Origin: Rhizobium sp. ZPR4
Lineage (GTDB): Bacteria > Pseudomonadota > Alphaproteobacteria > Rhizobiales > Rhizobiaceae
Assembly (NCBI RefSeq): GCF_040215725.1
Contig: NZ_CP157967.1
Location: forward strand, 3,380,501-3,444,500
Direction: 5' to 3'
Length of the DNA stretch: 64,000 nt
The translations under genes and the position numbers were made by a program. Positions within the stretch are counted from its first letter, which is position 1. Each line of letters opens with the position of its first letter. The notes beneath the pieces were generated by a model, which was not told the DNA's origin, did not search any database, and saw only the letters and a program-made list of their open reading frames with translations. Below, one piece after another: positions 32,142-41,136 of this stretch.

Positions 32142-33499
32142 GCGGTTGCTCCACTAAAATCGGCTTCGTAGGTTTCGAGGAAATCGCCGAAGACTTCGAC
32201 GATCAAGTCAAGATCGGTATTCGTCATGGCTGTGGAGAGGCAGGCGGCGGCGCCAAAGGGCAGGAGGATATCGAGCTGACGAAAATGGCTTGTCAGATTG
32301 GTCATCCAACTGTTCTGTTCTGGTGTCGGGAAAGCCTGCCGGTAGTCACGGGGCACCTGCCGCTTGGGGTGGATGCGAAAAAGCGAAGCCGATCCGGTGA
32401 CGACAAATGGAGCATTATGACGCGCGATCGCGGCAGAAAGGCCGTCGCGCACACGCGCACCCATTTCATCAAGACGCGCGAAGCTTGCCGATGTCAGTGC
32501 CTCCATAGCCACCCTTCCGGCGACCATCGACACAGGATTGGCCGAAAAAGTGCCGCCCTGTGGCACCGCCGGCCTTGCGCCCAAGCCTGAAAACACCGCC
32601 ATCACCTCCTTACGACCACCAACCGCGCCGACCGGAAAGCCGCCACCGATGATTTTTCCGGCAGCAATAAGATCCGGCACGAGCCCGAAACGCGCTGATG
32701 CACCACGGTATCCCTGCCGAAGATTCAGCACTTCATCGGCCACGACGAGAACGCCATATTGTTGGGCGAGATCGGAAACGGCTTCGATGAAGGCTGGATC
32801 AGGGGCTAGCAAACCCGCCCTGCTCGGCATGGGATCAATTAAGATACAGGCAAGGTCGCCGCCCGACACAGCCAACCTTCGCTCCAGGCCTTCAACATCA
32901 TTGAAACGGATCACATCGACCTCTTCGGCAACACTTTGGGGCGCGCCGGCATAAGAGGTTGTGGATGCAGGGCCGTCGGCTGATCCCCAGGATGCAGGCG
33001 ACGCGCCCTGGCTTACCTCGGCCCAATCATAGGCGCCGTGATAGGCTCCTTCGACGCGGGCAATGCGCGACCGCCCTGTAAAGGCGCGTGCCGCCTTGAT
33101 AGCGAACATGACGGCCTCAGTGCCGCTATTGACGAAGCGAATCTGCTCGATCGCGGGAATGCGCTGCACGAGCAATTCCGCCAATCCAAGCTCGTGCTCC
33201 GTTGGATTGGAAAAGCAGGTTCCTTTCTGCAGGAGATCTGCAATTGCGTCGGCAACGGGCAGGTAACCGTGACCATGAATCAAGGTCGTGAAATTGTTAT
33301 TGAGGTCGAGGAGCCGATTGCCGTCGACATCAATCAGATAGGCACCCTCGCCACGGGAAATATACGTCGGCAGGGGATCGCGTTCGACGGTGACACGCGT
33401 GGTTCCATCGGGGAACACGATCTGCCCTCGCTCGAAAAAATACTGCGAGCGCGATCTGAGCGCTGCGCGCCGAAATGATGGAAAATCCTGATGAAGCAT
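32138..33499 (-). CDS. Class III PLP aminotransferase (glutamate-1-semialdehyde aminomutase-like)
   Basis: This 453-residue fold-type I PLP enzyme resembles glutamate-1-semialdehyde aminomutases and omega-aminotransferases. Landmarks are FVNSGTEAV (about 123-131), the cofactor Asp in VVADEVLNLR (Asp255) and the Schiff-base Lys282 in AAGKIIGGGFPVG. It would interconvert an amine and a carbonyl. Because a polyamine-type ABC transporter is transcribed divergently, an amine or amino acid substrate is plausible. Start 33499 is preceded by GAGAGGG; earlier ATGs exist upstream but would include the operator. A perfect 18-bp palindrome lies 46 bp before the start. It is the first gene of the minus-strand operon. 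Confidence 0.87.
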   Translation of the reverse strand: MLHQDFPSFRRAALRSRSQYFFERGQIVFPDGTTRVTVERDPLPTYISRGEGAYLIDVDGNRLLDLNNNFTTLIHGHGYLPVADAIADLLQKGTCFSNPTEHELGLAELLVQRIPAIEQIRFVNSGTEAVMFAIKAARAFTGRSRIARVEGAYHGAYDWAEVSQGASPASWGSADGPASTTSYAGAPQSVAEEVDVIRFNDVEGLERRLAVSGGDLACILIDPMPSRAGLLAPDPAFIEAVSDLAQQYGVLVVADEVLNLRQGYRGASARFGLVPDLIAAGKIIGGGFPVGAVGGRKEVMAVFSGLGARPAVPQGGTFSANPVSMVAGRVAMEALTSASFARLDEMGARVRDGLSAAIARHNAPFVVTGSASLFRIHPKRQVPRDYRQAFPTPEQNSWMTNLTSHFRQLDILLPFGAAACLSTAMTNTDLDLIVEVFGDFLETYEADFSGATA

Positions 33500-33544
33500 G
33501 CCTTGCCCTCTCCATGCAGAGATGCGCGTTCGCATCCCGTTCAC

Positions 33545-33562
33545 ATTTTTGTTGCAACAAAA
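33545..33562. promoter_or_regulatory. Probable GntR operator, site 1 (perfect 18-bp palindrome)
   Basis: TTTTTGTTGCAACAAAAA is a perfect palindrome centred between 33553 and 33554. It lies between the gntR stop and the aminotransferase start, 46 bp upstream of that start. The same core occurs before gntR and the transporter operon, which identifies it as the binding site of the local GntR regulator. FCD-type GntR proteins bind short palindromes of this kind, usually as repressors relieved by a metabolite. Confidence 0.8.
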
Positions 33563-33596
33563 AAACACGGAGAGAAGGAAAGTGCAACATAATTAT

Positions 33597-34301
33597 TCAG
33601 CGGCGGGAGAGATTCCTTTGATCGCGGTCTGCGCTGATTTTTTTCATCTGCCGAAATCCATCGCGAATGTCGTTCTCGATAGCGGCGCGGGCAGCGGCGG
33701 CATCCTTTTCAACAAGGGCCTCTATCGTGGCACGATGATTGCGAGCACCGTGGCGCGTCTCGGAAAATTCTGGGTAGAGGCCATTAAATGACGCCCCAAC
33801 GCGCAGCCACAGTGTCTCGATCACCTGCAAGAGATGGGGCATACCGCTCAGACGGTAAATCGTAAAATGGAACTCCTTGTTATGCCAAAGGGCGTCAAAA
33901 TACCGCTTCTCATCCAATGCAGCATCAATTTTCGCCTGAAGTAGCTCAAGCTCTTCGATCGTCGCCTCACCTGCGCCCTTGACGGAGAGCGCCGCCGCAA
34001 GTCCTTCCAAGGCCAGGCGCATCTGCGTAATCTCCTCGAGATCCGACAATCTTAAATGGGGTACGATGACGGTTTTGGGACCCGAATAAATCAGCGCCCC
34101 GTCGATCACCAGGCGATTGATGGCATCACGAGCGGGCGTGGTGCTGACATCGAGCATTTCCGAAACCGCGCGAATTGTCAGCTTGTCTCCAGGCGAAAAA
34201 GTGCCTCGGATCAGTCGCTCCTTCATGTTGCGATACGCCATTTCGCCCAATCGATTGGGCTGATGCTGCTGGTGTTCTTCGTCTTCCGGTGCCATTTCCA
34301 T
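33597..34301 (-). CDS. GntR/FadR-type (FCD) transcriptional regulator
   Basis: The 234-residue protein has an N-terminal winged helix (YRNMKERLIRGTFSPGDKLT, then IRAVSEMLDVSTTPARDAIN and RLVIDGAL) and a C-terminal all-helical FCD ligand-binding domain. The latter contains RLALEGLAAALSVKGAGEAT, the metal-site helices LWHNKEFHFTIYRLSG and HRATIEALVEKDAAAARAAI. FCD regulators sense organic acids, sugars or amino compounds and usually repress adjacent catabolic and transport genes. Start 34301 follows GGAG; the frame stays open further upstream through the operator, which is unlikely to be coding. It lies between a catabolic-type operon and a divergent ABC transporter operon, both of which carry the palindrome. 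Confidence 0.9.
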   Translation of the reverse strand: MEMAPEDEEHQQHQPNRLGEMAYRNMKERLIRGTFSPGDKLTIRAVSEMLDVSTTPARDAINRLVIDGALIYSGPKTVIVPHLRLSDLEEITQMRLALEGLAAALSVKGAGEATIEELELLQAKIDAALDEKRYFDALWHNKEFHFTIYRLSGMPHLLQVIETLWLRVGASFNGLYPEFSETRHGARNHRATIEALVEKDAAAARAAIENDIRDGFRQMKKISADRDQRNLSRR

Positions 34302-34336
34302 TAAAAATTTCTCCAATTTCCTTTGACAAGCGCTTA

Positions 34337-34352
34337 TTTTGTTGCAACAAAA
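34337..34352. promoter_or_regulatory. Probable GntR operator, site 2 (gntR/transporter divergent region)
   Basis: TTTTGTTGCAACAAAA is a perfect 16-bp palindrome, 36 bp upstream of the gntR start and 180 bp upstream of the transporter ATPase start. A TTGACA lies at 34323-34328, so the palindrome would cover the spacer and -10 region of a promoter reading towards the transporter. It also lies where a minus-strand gntR promoter should be, so one site could control both directions. Confidence 0.8.
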
Positions 34353-34531
34353 ATGAAAAGCGACGTGCTTGCAAACATTATGTGACATTAAAAGTCATAG
34401 CACTTTCGCAAATTTCCGTCTTCCCAAAGTTCAACTCGGGAACCGGACCAGAAGCCAAGCGATCGGCGAACAACTCGCTACGCCGTCGCAAACGACCACG
34501 TTTCATAACGACAACAATAAGGAGCGGAACT

Positions 34532-35638
34532 TTGATTGGTGAAGCACTCACGCTGCAAGGACTTGAAAAGCGATATGACACGTCGCTGGCTGTGGATGGG
34601 ATTTCATTGGCTATCCGGGCGGGTGAATTCCTGTCGATCCTTGGTCCTTCGGGCTCCGGCAAGACGACGCTACTGACGATGATCGCCGGCTTCGAGAGCC
34701 CGAGCAACGGCCAGATCATGATCGGCCGTCGCGACGTTACCTACACGGCGCCAAACAGGCGTAACATCGGTATGGTGTTCCAGCGCTATGCCCTTTTTCC
34801 GCATCTGACGGTGGCAGCCAACATCGCGTTTCCGTTGCGCATGCGCCGAATGGACAAAGATGTCATCAGCCGCAAGGTGGAGGCGGTACTGGCACAGGTA
34901 CATCTCGACGGCTATGGCAATCGATATCCCCATCAACTCTCCGGAGGCCAGCAGCAACGCGTCGCCGTCGCTCGGGCAATCGTCTTCGAGCCGCCCGTTC
35001 TCTTGATGGACGAGCCACTTGGGGCCCTCGACAAGAAACTGCGTGAGGCGCTGCAATTGGAAATCAAGAGCTTGCAGCAACGCCTTGGGGCGACCGTCGT
35101 CTATGTGACGCATGATCAGGAGGAAGCACTCACCATGTCTGATCGCGTTGCGGTGGTTGCAGAAGGCCGGCTGGCTCAAGTGGGATCGCCGCTCGATCTT
35201 TACCGTTCGCCTGCCTCAGCCTTTGTCGGAGACTTCATTGGCCGCATGAACTTTCTCGACGGCGAATATCTTGGTCAAGATAACGGGAAGTACATGGTAC
35301 GGCCAAAAGGCGGCAACGTCGTTGCTACGGCGGCTGCCGAAGACGGGGTCAGTCCCTTTGCCTCTCGCCAAGCTGTCACTATCGCGGTTCGCCCCGAACG
35401 GTTGTCGTTAGCGCCTCATGGTCGCGACCGCGGCGCCATTCTGACGGGCACCATAGATGCAACCGTTTTCGCCGGTTCGTTTTTCCTCTTCTTCGTGCGA
35501 ACCCAAAACGGCGATGATCGCCTCCTCCAGATCCAGATGCCCGTCGGGCATGTGGCGGCAGGCCTTCATCAGGGAGACTTGGTTGACGTCATCCCAGAAG
35601 CGAACTCCTTGCGGCTGTTTGCAAAAGCGGAGGTCTAA
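34532..35638 (+). CDS. ABC transporter ATP-binding protein, spermidine/putrescine type (PotA-like)
   Basis: The 368-residue protein has Walker [10 protein letters not shown], the Q-loop [13 protein letters not shown], signature LSGGQQQR, Walker [12 protein letters not shown] and the His switch VTHDQ. A C-terminal TOBE-type domain follows. This is the PotA/FbpC-type architecture for uptake of polyamines, amino acid-like compounds or iron. Start is a TTG at 34532, preceded by TAAGGAG at 7 bp; the frame stays open for 119 codons upstream, through the operator, so the TTG is preferred. It is first in a four-gene uptake operon with two permeases and a binding protein, divergent from gntR. Confidence 0.9.
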   Translation: MIGEALTLQGLEKRYDTSLAVDGISLAIRAGEFLSILGPSGSGKTTLLTMIAGFESPSNGQIMIGRRDVTYTAPNRRNIGMVFQRYALFPHLTVAANIAFPLRMRRMDKDVISRKVEAVLAQVHLDGYGNRYPHQLSGGQQQRVAVARAIVFEPPVLLMDEPLGALDKKLREALQLEIKSLQQRLGATVVYVTHDQEEALTMSDRVAVVAEGRLAQVGSPLDLYRSPASAFVGDFIGRMNFLDGEYLGQDNGKYMVRPKGGNVVATAAAEDGVSPFASRQAVTIAVRPERLSLAPHGRDRGAILTGTIDATVFAGSFFLFFVRTQNGDDRLLQIQMPVGHVAAGLHQGDLVDVIPEANSLRLFAKAEV

Positions 35639-35641
35639 TCC

Positions 35642-36541
35642 ATGGCATCATCCTTCGCGAGACAATCGATCGCCACTTTCCGCAACTGGATCCTCACAGG
35701 ATCGAGCCAACATTATTCGCCACTATTGGCCATCTTGCTGATCCTGCCGCTGCTCCTCCTCTTGGCGGGAGGCTTCGTCTATCCGGTGGTCAGGCTTATC
35801 GGCATCAGCCTTTCCGGGGAAGCTCCGCTTGCCCCCTACCAGCGTGTCTTCGACAGTCCACTTTATATTCAAGTCCTGCTCAGAACCTTCCGCATCGCGG
35901 CGATCGTGACCGTTGCCTGTTTTGCAATCGGATATCCGACCGCCTATGCGATCGCGCGCATGCGCGGCAAGTTTCTAAAGCTCGGAACGGCATGCTTATT
36001 CATTCCGCTATGGACCTCGGTGCTTGTCCGCTCCTATGCCTGGATCGTGCTGCTAGGTCGAAACGGCATCATCAACGACGGGCTGATCCAGCTCGGTGTT
36101 ATCTCAACACCGTTGAAAATGCTCTATACGGAGGGCGCTGTCATTCTCGCGATGACGCATGTGCTAATGCCCTTCATGATCGTGCCGATCCATTCGGCCT
36201 TGCGTTCGGTGCCGAGCGCGTATGAGCAGGCGGCGCGAAATCTCGGCGCCAGCAGGATCGTCGCCTTTTGGCGCGTGACCTTTCCACTCAGCCTATCGGG
36301 CGTCTTCGCCGGCTGTGTGATCTGCTTCATCCTCGCCATCGGTTTTTACATCACGCCCGCCCTAGTCGGTGGACCCGGCGCGCTGATGATGGCGACCCTA
36401 ATCGGCCAGCAGACAATCGTCCTTCTGGATTGGCCATTTGCGGCCGCCCTGTCAGTCATCCTGCTCACCGCGACGTTGCTACTGGTGCTGCTCTTTCGCC
36501 GTGCACTTTCTTTCAGCAAAGGTTTGAACAGTGTCCATTGA
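35642..36541 (+). CDS. ABC transporter permease (PotB-like)
   Basis: This 299-residue inner-membrane protein has about six membrane segments. It carries the cytoplasmic EAA loop AYEQAARNLGASRIVAFWRV (about 198-217), which contacts the ATPase. The family pattern, including LLRTFRIAAIVTVACFAIGY and VLVRSYAWIVLLGRNGIIN, is that of PotB in spermidine/putrescine-type importers. It starts 3 bp after the ATPase gene and its end overlaps the second permease by 11 bp. It is intact and of normal length. Confidence 0.9.
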   Translation: MASSFARQSIATFRNWILTGSSQHYSPLLAILLILPLLLLLAGGFVYPVVRLIGISLSGEAPLAPYQRVFDSPLYIQVLLRTFRIAAIVTVACFAIGYPTAYAIARMRGKFLKLGTACLFIPLWTSVLVRSYAWIVLLGRNGIINDGLIQLGVISTPLKMLYTEGAVILAMTHVLMPFMIVPIHSALRSVPSAYEQAARNLGASRIVAFWRVTFPLSLSGVFAGCVICFILAIGFYITPALVGGPGALMMATLIGQQTIVLLDWPFAAALSVILLTATLLLVLLFRRALSFSKGLNSVH

Positions 36542-37391
36542 ATCTGAACCCTTTACGCAGCGATTGGCAACACCGTCGTCCGAGGTTCGCCGATATCGTT
36601 CAGTCTGGCCATGGATGGCACGACATATATCCAATCTAATGATTGGGGTGGTGCTGTTCTTTCTCATCCTTCCGACGCTGCTGGTGATACCGCTGGCACT
36701 CAGCGACGCCTCCTATATAACGTTCCCGCCGCACGGACTGACGCTACGGTGGTTCGAGGCGTATCTGTCCGATCCCGACTGGCTGCGCTCGACGATTTTC
36801 AGCCTACAGATCGCCGCACTAACCACCGTGGTAGCGACGATCGTCGGGACGATGGCGGCCGTTGCTCTTGTACGTGGCAAACTACCGGGCAAGGCACTCT
36901 TGCAGGCTCTCTGCCTGGGGCCGATGATCGTGCCGGCAATCGTCTTCGGCGTGGCGCTCTATCTGGTCTTCTCTCCTTTGCAACTGACAGGAAATCTGAC
37001 GGGATTCGTCCTTGCCCATTCGGTACTGGCGGTACCTTTTGTCGTCATCATCGTTTCCGCAGCGTTGGAAAGAATGGACCCGCTGTTGGAACTGGCGGCC
37101 TTGAGCTGCGGAGCGGGGCGGCTCAGGGCCTTCTTTGCCGTGACACTTCCCAATCTCGCGCCGTCCGTCGCGACCGCAGCGGTCTTTGCTTTCCTGACCT
37201 CCTTCGACGAAGCGACCGTGGCATTCTTCATCTCTGATACTGGGGGCAAGACGATCAGCCGGAAAATGTTCGAGGACATCGATTTCAACCTGACACCTGT
37301 CATCGCCGCCGTCTCGGTCATCGTGGTTGCCGTTTCGCTGCTTTTGATGGGTTCCATACATCTCCTGAACAGCCGCCGGGAGCAGCACTAG
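36531..37391 (+). CDS. ABC transporter permease (PotC-like)
   Basis: The 286-residue second permease of the polyamine-type importer starts at a GTG (36531) overlapping the first permease. It has six hydrophobic segments, starting LMIGVVLFFLILPTLLVIPL, and an EAA loop LLELAALSCGAGRLRAFFAV. The Met before the periplasmic binding protein gene and the 46-bp gap leave room for a separate ribosome-binding site. It is normal for PotC. Confidence 0.9.
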   Translation: MSIESEPFTQRLATPSSEVRRYRSVWPWMARHISNLMIGVVLFFLILPTLLVIPLALSDASYITFPPHGLTLRWFEAYLSDPDWLRSTIFSLQIAALTTVVATIVGTMAAVALVRGKLPGKALLQALCLGPMIVPAIVFGVALYLVFSPLQLTGNLTGFVLAHSVLAVPFVVIIVSAALERMDPLLELAALSCGAGRLRAFFAVTLPNLAPSVATAAVFAFLTSFDEATVAFFISDTGGKTISRKMFEDIDFNLTPVIAAVSVIVVAVSLLLMGSIHLLNSRREQH

Positions 37392-37437
37392 CGGCAAAAA
37401 CACCCGCAGCAGGCGGGACCATAAGAGGGAAATATTG

Positions 37438-38508
37438 ATGACAAAAAGAGCAGCCATCCGGCTGAGCGGCATTGCTATGTTTTGCGCAGCCATTCTTGTG
37501 GGAGAAACGCCCGGTCCCGCATTTGCCAGTGAGCAGGTCGTGATCGCCACGACCGGCGGCGCTTATGATGCGGCGCTACGCAAATGGTGGTTCGAGCCGT
37601 TCACCGCTAAGACTGGTATCCAGGTCGTTTCCGTAGCGGCGACCAACGCGGAGATGCGCGCCAAGGCGACCGCGATGGTGAAAACCGGCAATGTCAGCTG
37701 GGATCTCTACCCCGATGGAGAAATCCAGGTGAGCTCAAAGGATCATCTCGCGATTTCCGAACCGCTTGACGGTTTTTGCACACAATTTAGGGACCGTCAG
37801 GATCTCGTTTCCGATGCCTGCATCCCGGCCGGCGTGCGGTTGTTTTCGACAGCCACATTGATGGCCTACAATCCGCAAGCCTTTAAAGGCAACCAGCCGG
37901 TCACCTGGGCGGACATGTGGGATACTTCAAAGTTCCCGGGCGGACGCTCGTTCCCGAATTTCGACGATCCGTGGCGTGTCATGGCGGCTGCCCTTTTGGC
38001 AGATGGGGTCAAGCGCGAGAACCTATTTCCGCTCGACGTCGATCGCGCCCTTAAGAAACTTGACGCATTGCGGCCGTCCATCTCGCTCTGGTGGAAAACC
38101 GGAGATCAAAGCGTCCAGGGGTTTCGTGAGAACGACTACAGCATTGGGCAGATCTGGCTAACGAGGGCAAGCGCGCTCAAGGCGGAAGGACGCTCGATCG
38201 CCTGGTCGAATAAGGCGGCATTTCTGGTGGGCGATCGTCTCACGGTTATCAAAGGGGCGCCCAATCGGGACAATGCAATGAAGCTCATCGCCTTCTGGTT
38301 GGATTCTCCGGACATCCAGGCCAAGGTGTGCGAGGCATTATTGTGCACGCCGCCTAGCAGCGCGGCGATTATGATGATGCCGCAGGCCGTTCGTGACCAG
38401 ATGCCGAGCGCCGAAGAGGTGCGCGACAATATCGTCATTCCAGATGCCAAATGGATCAACGAGCATGCCTCGGAGCTATTGGAGCGGTGGAACAACTGGG
38501 TTCGCTAA
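37438..38508 (+). CDS. Extracellular solute-binding protein (PotD/PotF-like)
   Basis: This is the periplasmic substrate-binding component of the importer. The 356-residue precursor has a signal peptide (MTKRAAIRLSGIAMFCAAIL, cleavage near AFASEQ). The mature fold begins QVVIATTGGAYDAALRKWWF and contains VSWDLYPDGEIQ and VTWADMWDTSKFPGGRSFPN, a pattern shared with spermidine/putrescine-binding proteins. Ligand specificity cannot be read; polyamines, opine-like or amino-acid derivatives are possible. GAGGG lies 9 bp before the ATG. It ends the transporter operon; an inverted repeat follows at 38571. Confidence 0.88.
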   Translation: MTKRAAIRLSGIAMFCAAILVGETPGPAFASEQVVIATTGGAYDAALRKWWFEPFTAKTGIQVVSVAATNAEMRAKATAMVKTGNVSWDLYPDGEIQVSSKDHLAISEPLDGFCTQFRDRQDLVSDACIPAGVRLFSTATLMAYNPQAFKGNQPVTWADMWDTSKFPGGRSFPNFDDPWRVMAAALLADGVKRENLFPLDVDRALKKLDALRPSISLWWKTGDQSVQGFRENDYSIGQIWLTRASALKAEGRSIAWSNKAAFLVGDRLTVIKGAPNRDNAMKLIAFWLDSPDIQAKVCEALLCTPPSSAAIMMMPQAVRDQMPSAEEVRDNIVIPDAKWINEHASELLERWNNWVR

Positions 38509-39305
38509 GCCAGGATGACGACGTGAAAAACATTGGACATGATCATGGGATGCCACGACGTTTAGAAGATAAGCGTTCAGCGATCGTTCATTGAATGAAC
38601 GCTTGACGCCTACGCACCCCAGTGCACCTCCGCAGAAGGTCCGCCTGCGAGCAGAAAGGCTCGAAGCCGGGCGGGCCTCACTTCCCCAACGAGGCCTCGC
38701 AACGATGCAGAAATTACCCCTTTGTCGCGCGCCGCTACCTTCTCGTTTGGGATTTGCGTTTATCCAAGAGGGCGTGGTTTACGATCGGACGGCGTCAGAA
38801 TACGACGAATAAAGATATTGGAAATTGGAATTTCGCCGGTGACTCCCTCGATCGCTGTGACGGCGCCTGCGATGCTGCTGTTGAAGCCCACAACTAAATG
38901 CATCGGACTGCAAAGCGTCGGGGACAAGCCATGGGTGGATGCCGAAAGACTCCGGCGAACGGACATTTCGCAAACACATCGGCGCCTGGAGTCTCTGAGG
39001 AGAAATTGTCCGCAAGCTATTTGGTTTTTATCGGCGGCATTTAATGAGGCTAACCACCACCTTAATGCTCAGAAGTCAGACTTGACTTCTCATTCGCAAC
39101 ATAAGAACATAAAGGGAACACACGAATTTTACCGTGACCTGCGCAGAGCAGATTATTGAGCAGGCGCCCTCGAAATCCGAATTCGATCGAAGGGCTGAAA
39201 GATCTCGCCTGCTACCCTATCCGCTTGGCATAGAATCAATATCGGGCTGGCGTTGTAGTCGGATCGTACCTACAACTGGAATCATCAGAAAGGGTCCCGC
39301 TCTCC
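38509..39305. other. 800-bp region with no supported gene
   Basis: Apart from an inverted repeat at 38571-38604, I see no convincing gene. Several overlapping frames exist on both strands, but none has a good start site or recognisable family. One minus-strand frame at 38760-38966 (LVVGFNSSIAGAVTAIEGVT) looks more protein-like than the rest but is short and unplaced. The region may be decayed coding sequence between two modules. Confidence 0.4.
38571..38604. terminator. Inverted repeat after the ABC transporter operon
   Basis: AAGCGTTCA (38571-38579) pairs with TGAACGCTT (38596-38604). Inside it lies a second, near-perfect palindrome, GTTCATTGAATGAAC (38586-38600). The position 62 bp after the binding-protein stop suits a terminator or mRNA-stabilising hairpin, but no U-run follows. 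A protein-binding operator is an equal possibility. Confidence 0.35.
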
Positions 39306-40205
39306 ATGAAGTTCAGCCTCGATCATCTGCCGGAACGCAAACGCTTGGAATTGTCGCGAATTGTCGAGATTGTGCATGAGGAATTCGAGGATGCACTGAA
39401 GGAAGGCACGGCCGATTTCAAGAAGAAGGGTCGCATCCTCAAGATCATTCTTTTCGGCTCCTATGCTCGTGGCAATTGGGTCGATGAAGAGCATACCGGT
39501 AAAGGTTATAAGTCTGACTACGATCTGCTGGTGATCGTCAACAATCGCAAGCTGACTGACTTCGGTTCATACTGGCGCAAGGCGGCCGACCGTTTTCCCC
39601 GTATCGTCAAGCCGCCAGTCAGCCTCAACGTGCATTCGCTCCGCGAGGTCAATACAGCACTGAAGCTCGGCAATTACTTCTTCAGCGAGATCCGTCGCGA
39701 CGGCATCGTTCTTTACGAACTCGACGACGAGGAACTTGCCGAGCCAAAGCCGCTAGCGCCAGCCGACGAATACCAAATAGCCAAAAAACATTTTGATAAT
39801 CGATATCCATCGGCGATAGGTTTTCACGATACCTCCAACTATGCCCGAGGTATGGGCCGAAATAATGAGGCCGCCTTCCTTCTTCACCAGGCTATCGAAC
39901 ACACTTATTCAACGGTGCTGCTGACATTGACAAACTATAGCCCGGCCTCGCACAATCTCAACCATTTAAGGACACTTGCCGAAGGCCGCGATCAGCGGCT
40001 TGCAGAGATCTGGCCACAAGATCGGCAACGCTATACTGCCTGGTTCAACATCATCAACCAGGCCTATGTGAAAGCCCGCTATTCCGAGCATTTCAAGATC
40101 ACCGAAGAAGCGCTGGTCTGGCTTGGCGAACGTACGGACGCGCTGCAGCAACTGGTAAAAGCGATTTGTGAGGAGCACATCGAAAAGCTGCGGAAAAAGC
40201 TCTGA
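39306..40205 (+). CDS. Fused nucleotidyltransferase-HEPN protein
   Basis: The 299-residue protein joins two domains usually encoded as separate MNT-HEPN toxin-antitoxin partners. Residues about 1-110 are a minimal nucleotidyltransferase with GSYARG (51-56) and the paired acids SDYDLLV (Asp71, Asp73). Residues about 150-290 are a HEPN domain with AAFLLHQAIEHTYSTVLLTL and a late KARYSEHFKITEE. In split systems the nucleotidyltransferase AMPylates and silences the HEPN RNase; in fusions the control would be in cis. This fusion is known in several proteobacteria, and the function is not established. The gene is isolated, with no partner on either side. Confidence 0.82.
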   Translation: MKFSLDHLPERKRLELSRIVEIVHEEFEDALKEGTADFKKKGRILKIILFGSYARGNWVDEEHTGKGYKSDYDLLVIVNNRKLTDFGSYWRKAADRFPRIVKPPVSLNVHSLREVNTALKLGNYFFSEIRRDGIVLYELDDEELAEPKPLAPADEYQIAKKHFDNRYPSAIGFHDTSNYARGMGRNNEAAFLLHQAIEHTYSTVLLTLTNYSPASHNLNHLRTLAEGRDQRLAEIWPQDRQRYTAWFNIINQAYVKARYSEHFKITEEALVWLGERTDALQQLVKAICEEHIEKLRKKL

Positions 40206-40441
40206 GCGCTATGCGCAATCGGCGGCTGAGCTTCCTAACCGCGGGCGCCATGTCGCCCTTTTTCTCCGGGCAGTCGGCACTTGCCGGATCACCATCACAC
40301 AAGCTCAGCCATACTCGGAAACTCCCGCTATCTTCAATCTGGTCGCTTCGCGTCGGCTGATACCCGCGCGGTGGGGCGTTACCGAAAATTATGAAAATAT
40401 ATCGGTTTTGCCCCACCCGTTATGACCACGGGAAACCCAGA

Positions 40442-40732
40442 CTAATGCGGTTTGCCATCCGAGTTGATAGAGTCCGCGCCACTCCAAAAGCCCGTGGCCG
40501 GCATTTCACCGCTACGCAGCAAGCAAAAGACCTCGAACCAGAAACGGGCGTCGGTAGCGCGTCCATCCACCTTTGCGCCTAAGGCGCACCAAGCCACTGC
40601 GAGCGTGGCATCGGGACCATAGGCTGCCTTTGCGACCCGGGCCGCCACTGTCATATCCCTGCCAGACCAAATAGAGACGTCCTCATCCGAGCAGGACGTC
40701 TGACTATATTTTGATGTATCCGCGAAAATCAT
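40442..40732 (-). CDS. Small conserved-looking hypothetical protein
   Basis: From ATG 40732, preceded by GGAGAG, the frame encodes 96 residues. It contains DMTVAARVAKAAYGPDATLA, VAWCALGAKVDGRATDARFW and FEVFCLLRSGE. The alternating helical pattern looks like a real small cytosolic protein, and I believe similar short proteins occur in other rhizobia, but I know no function. It points away from the regulator at 41137, with two GntR-like operator sites in the shared upstream region, so it may belong to the same regulon. Confidence 0.55.
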   Translation of the reverse strand: MIFADTSKYSQTSCSDEDVSIWSGRDMTVAARVAKAAYGPDATLAVAWCALGAKVDGRATDARFWFEVFCLLRSGEMPATGFWSGADSINSDGKPH

Positions 40733-40914
40733 AGGAAGCTCTCCCGTGAATGTCCGACACGGGTGGAAAGTTTGGCCGGACTTTATTCTCACAAGTGAGT
40801 CACGACCGCGAATGCCGCATGTGTCGTGTGATCCCTGGCCCACTTCCTATTTGATCTCAACATCCGTCAGCCTTTAATTCTGGCCGAACCGCTTAAACTC
40901 CTCGCAAAAGTCCT

Positions 40915-40936
40915 CAATTTTGATGCAACAAAATTG
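40915..40936. promoter_or_regulatory. Probable GntR operator, site 3
   Basis: The 22-bp sequence with core TTTTGATGCAACAAAA (40918-40933) and flanks CAA/TTG is palindromic apart from one mismatched pair. It matches the site 1 and site 2 core at 15 of 16 positions. It lies 183 bp before the small hypothetical gene and about 200 bp before the OmpR-type regulator. Confidence 0.6.
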
Positions 40937-41044
40937 TGATAGAATACATACCACTTTCCCTCTTTACGTGCAATATAAATGTATGACAGATAAATGATAG
41001 CGATTTTCAGTAGCGGAATGCAGAATCGCAATTGATCCCGGATA

Positions 41045-41062
41045 TTTTTGTTACATCAAAAA
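41045..41062. promoter_or_regulatory. Probable GntR operator, site 4
   Basis: TTTTTGTTACATCAAAAA keeps both outer arms of the palindrome (TTTTTG and CAAAAA) but differs from site 1 at two central positions. It ends 75 bp upstream of the regulator start at 41137. Together with site 3 it suggests weaker, cooperative control of this second block. Confidence 0.5.
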
Positions 41063-41136
41063 ATCCGAGGAGCGCAGAGTCTCGAACTCGCTCATCGTCC
41101 GCGCGCTACCGCCCACTGATCGAAAGGTTATCATCG

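Larger units (their letters stand above)
40733..41136. other. Regulatory intergenic region with two operator-like palindromes
   Basis: This 404-bp AT-rich gap separates the divergent small hypothetical gene and the second OmpR-type regulator. It contains two GntR-like palindromes (listed separately) 130 bp apart. No gene is seen in the gap. Confidence 0.5.

Noticed and set aside
38722..39159. 145-codon plus-strand frame in the gap after the transporter operon
   Set aside because: No good start site and no recognisable similarity; the composition looks random.
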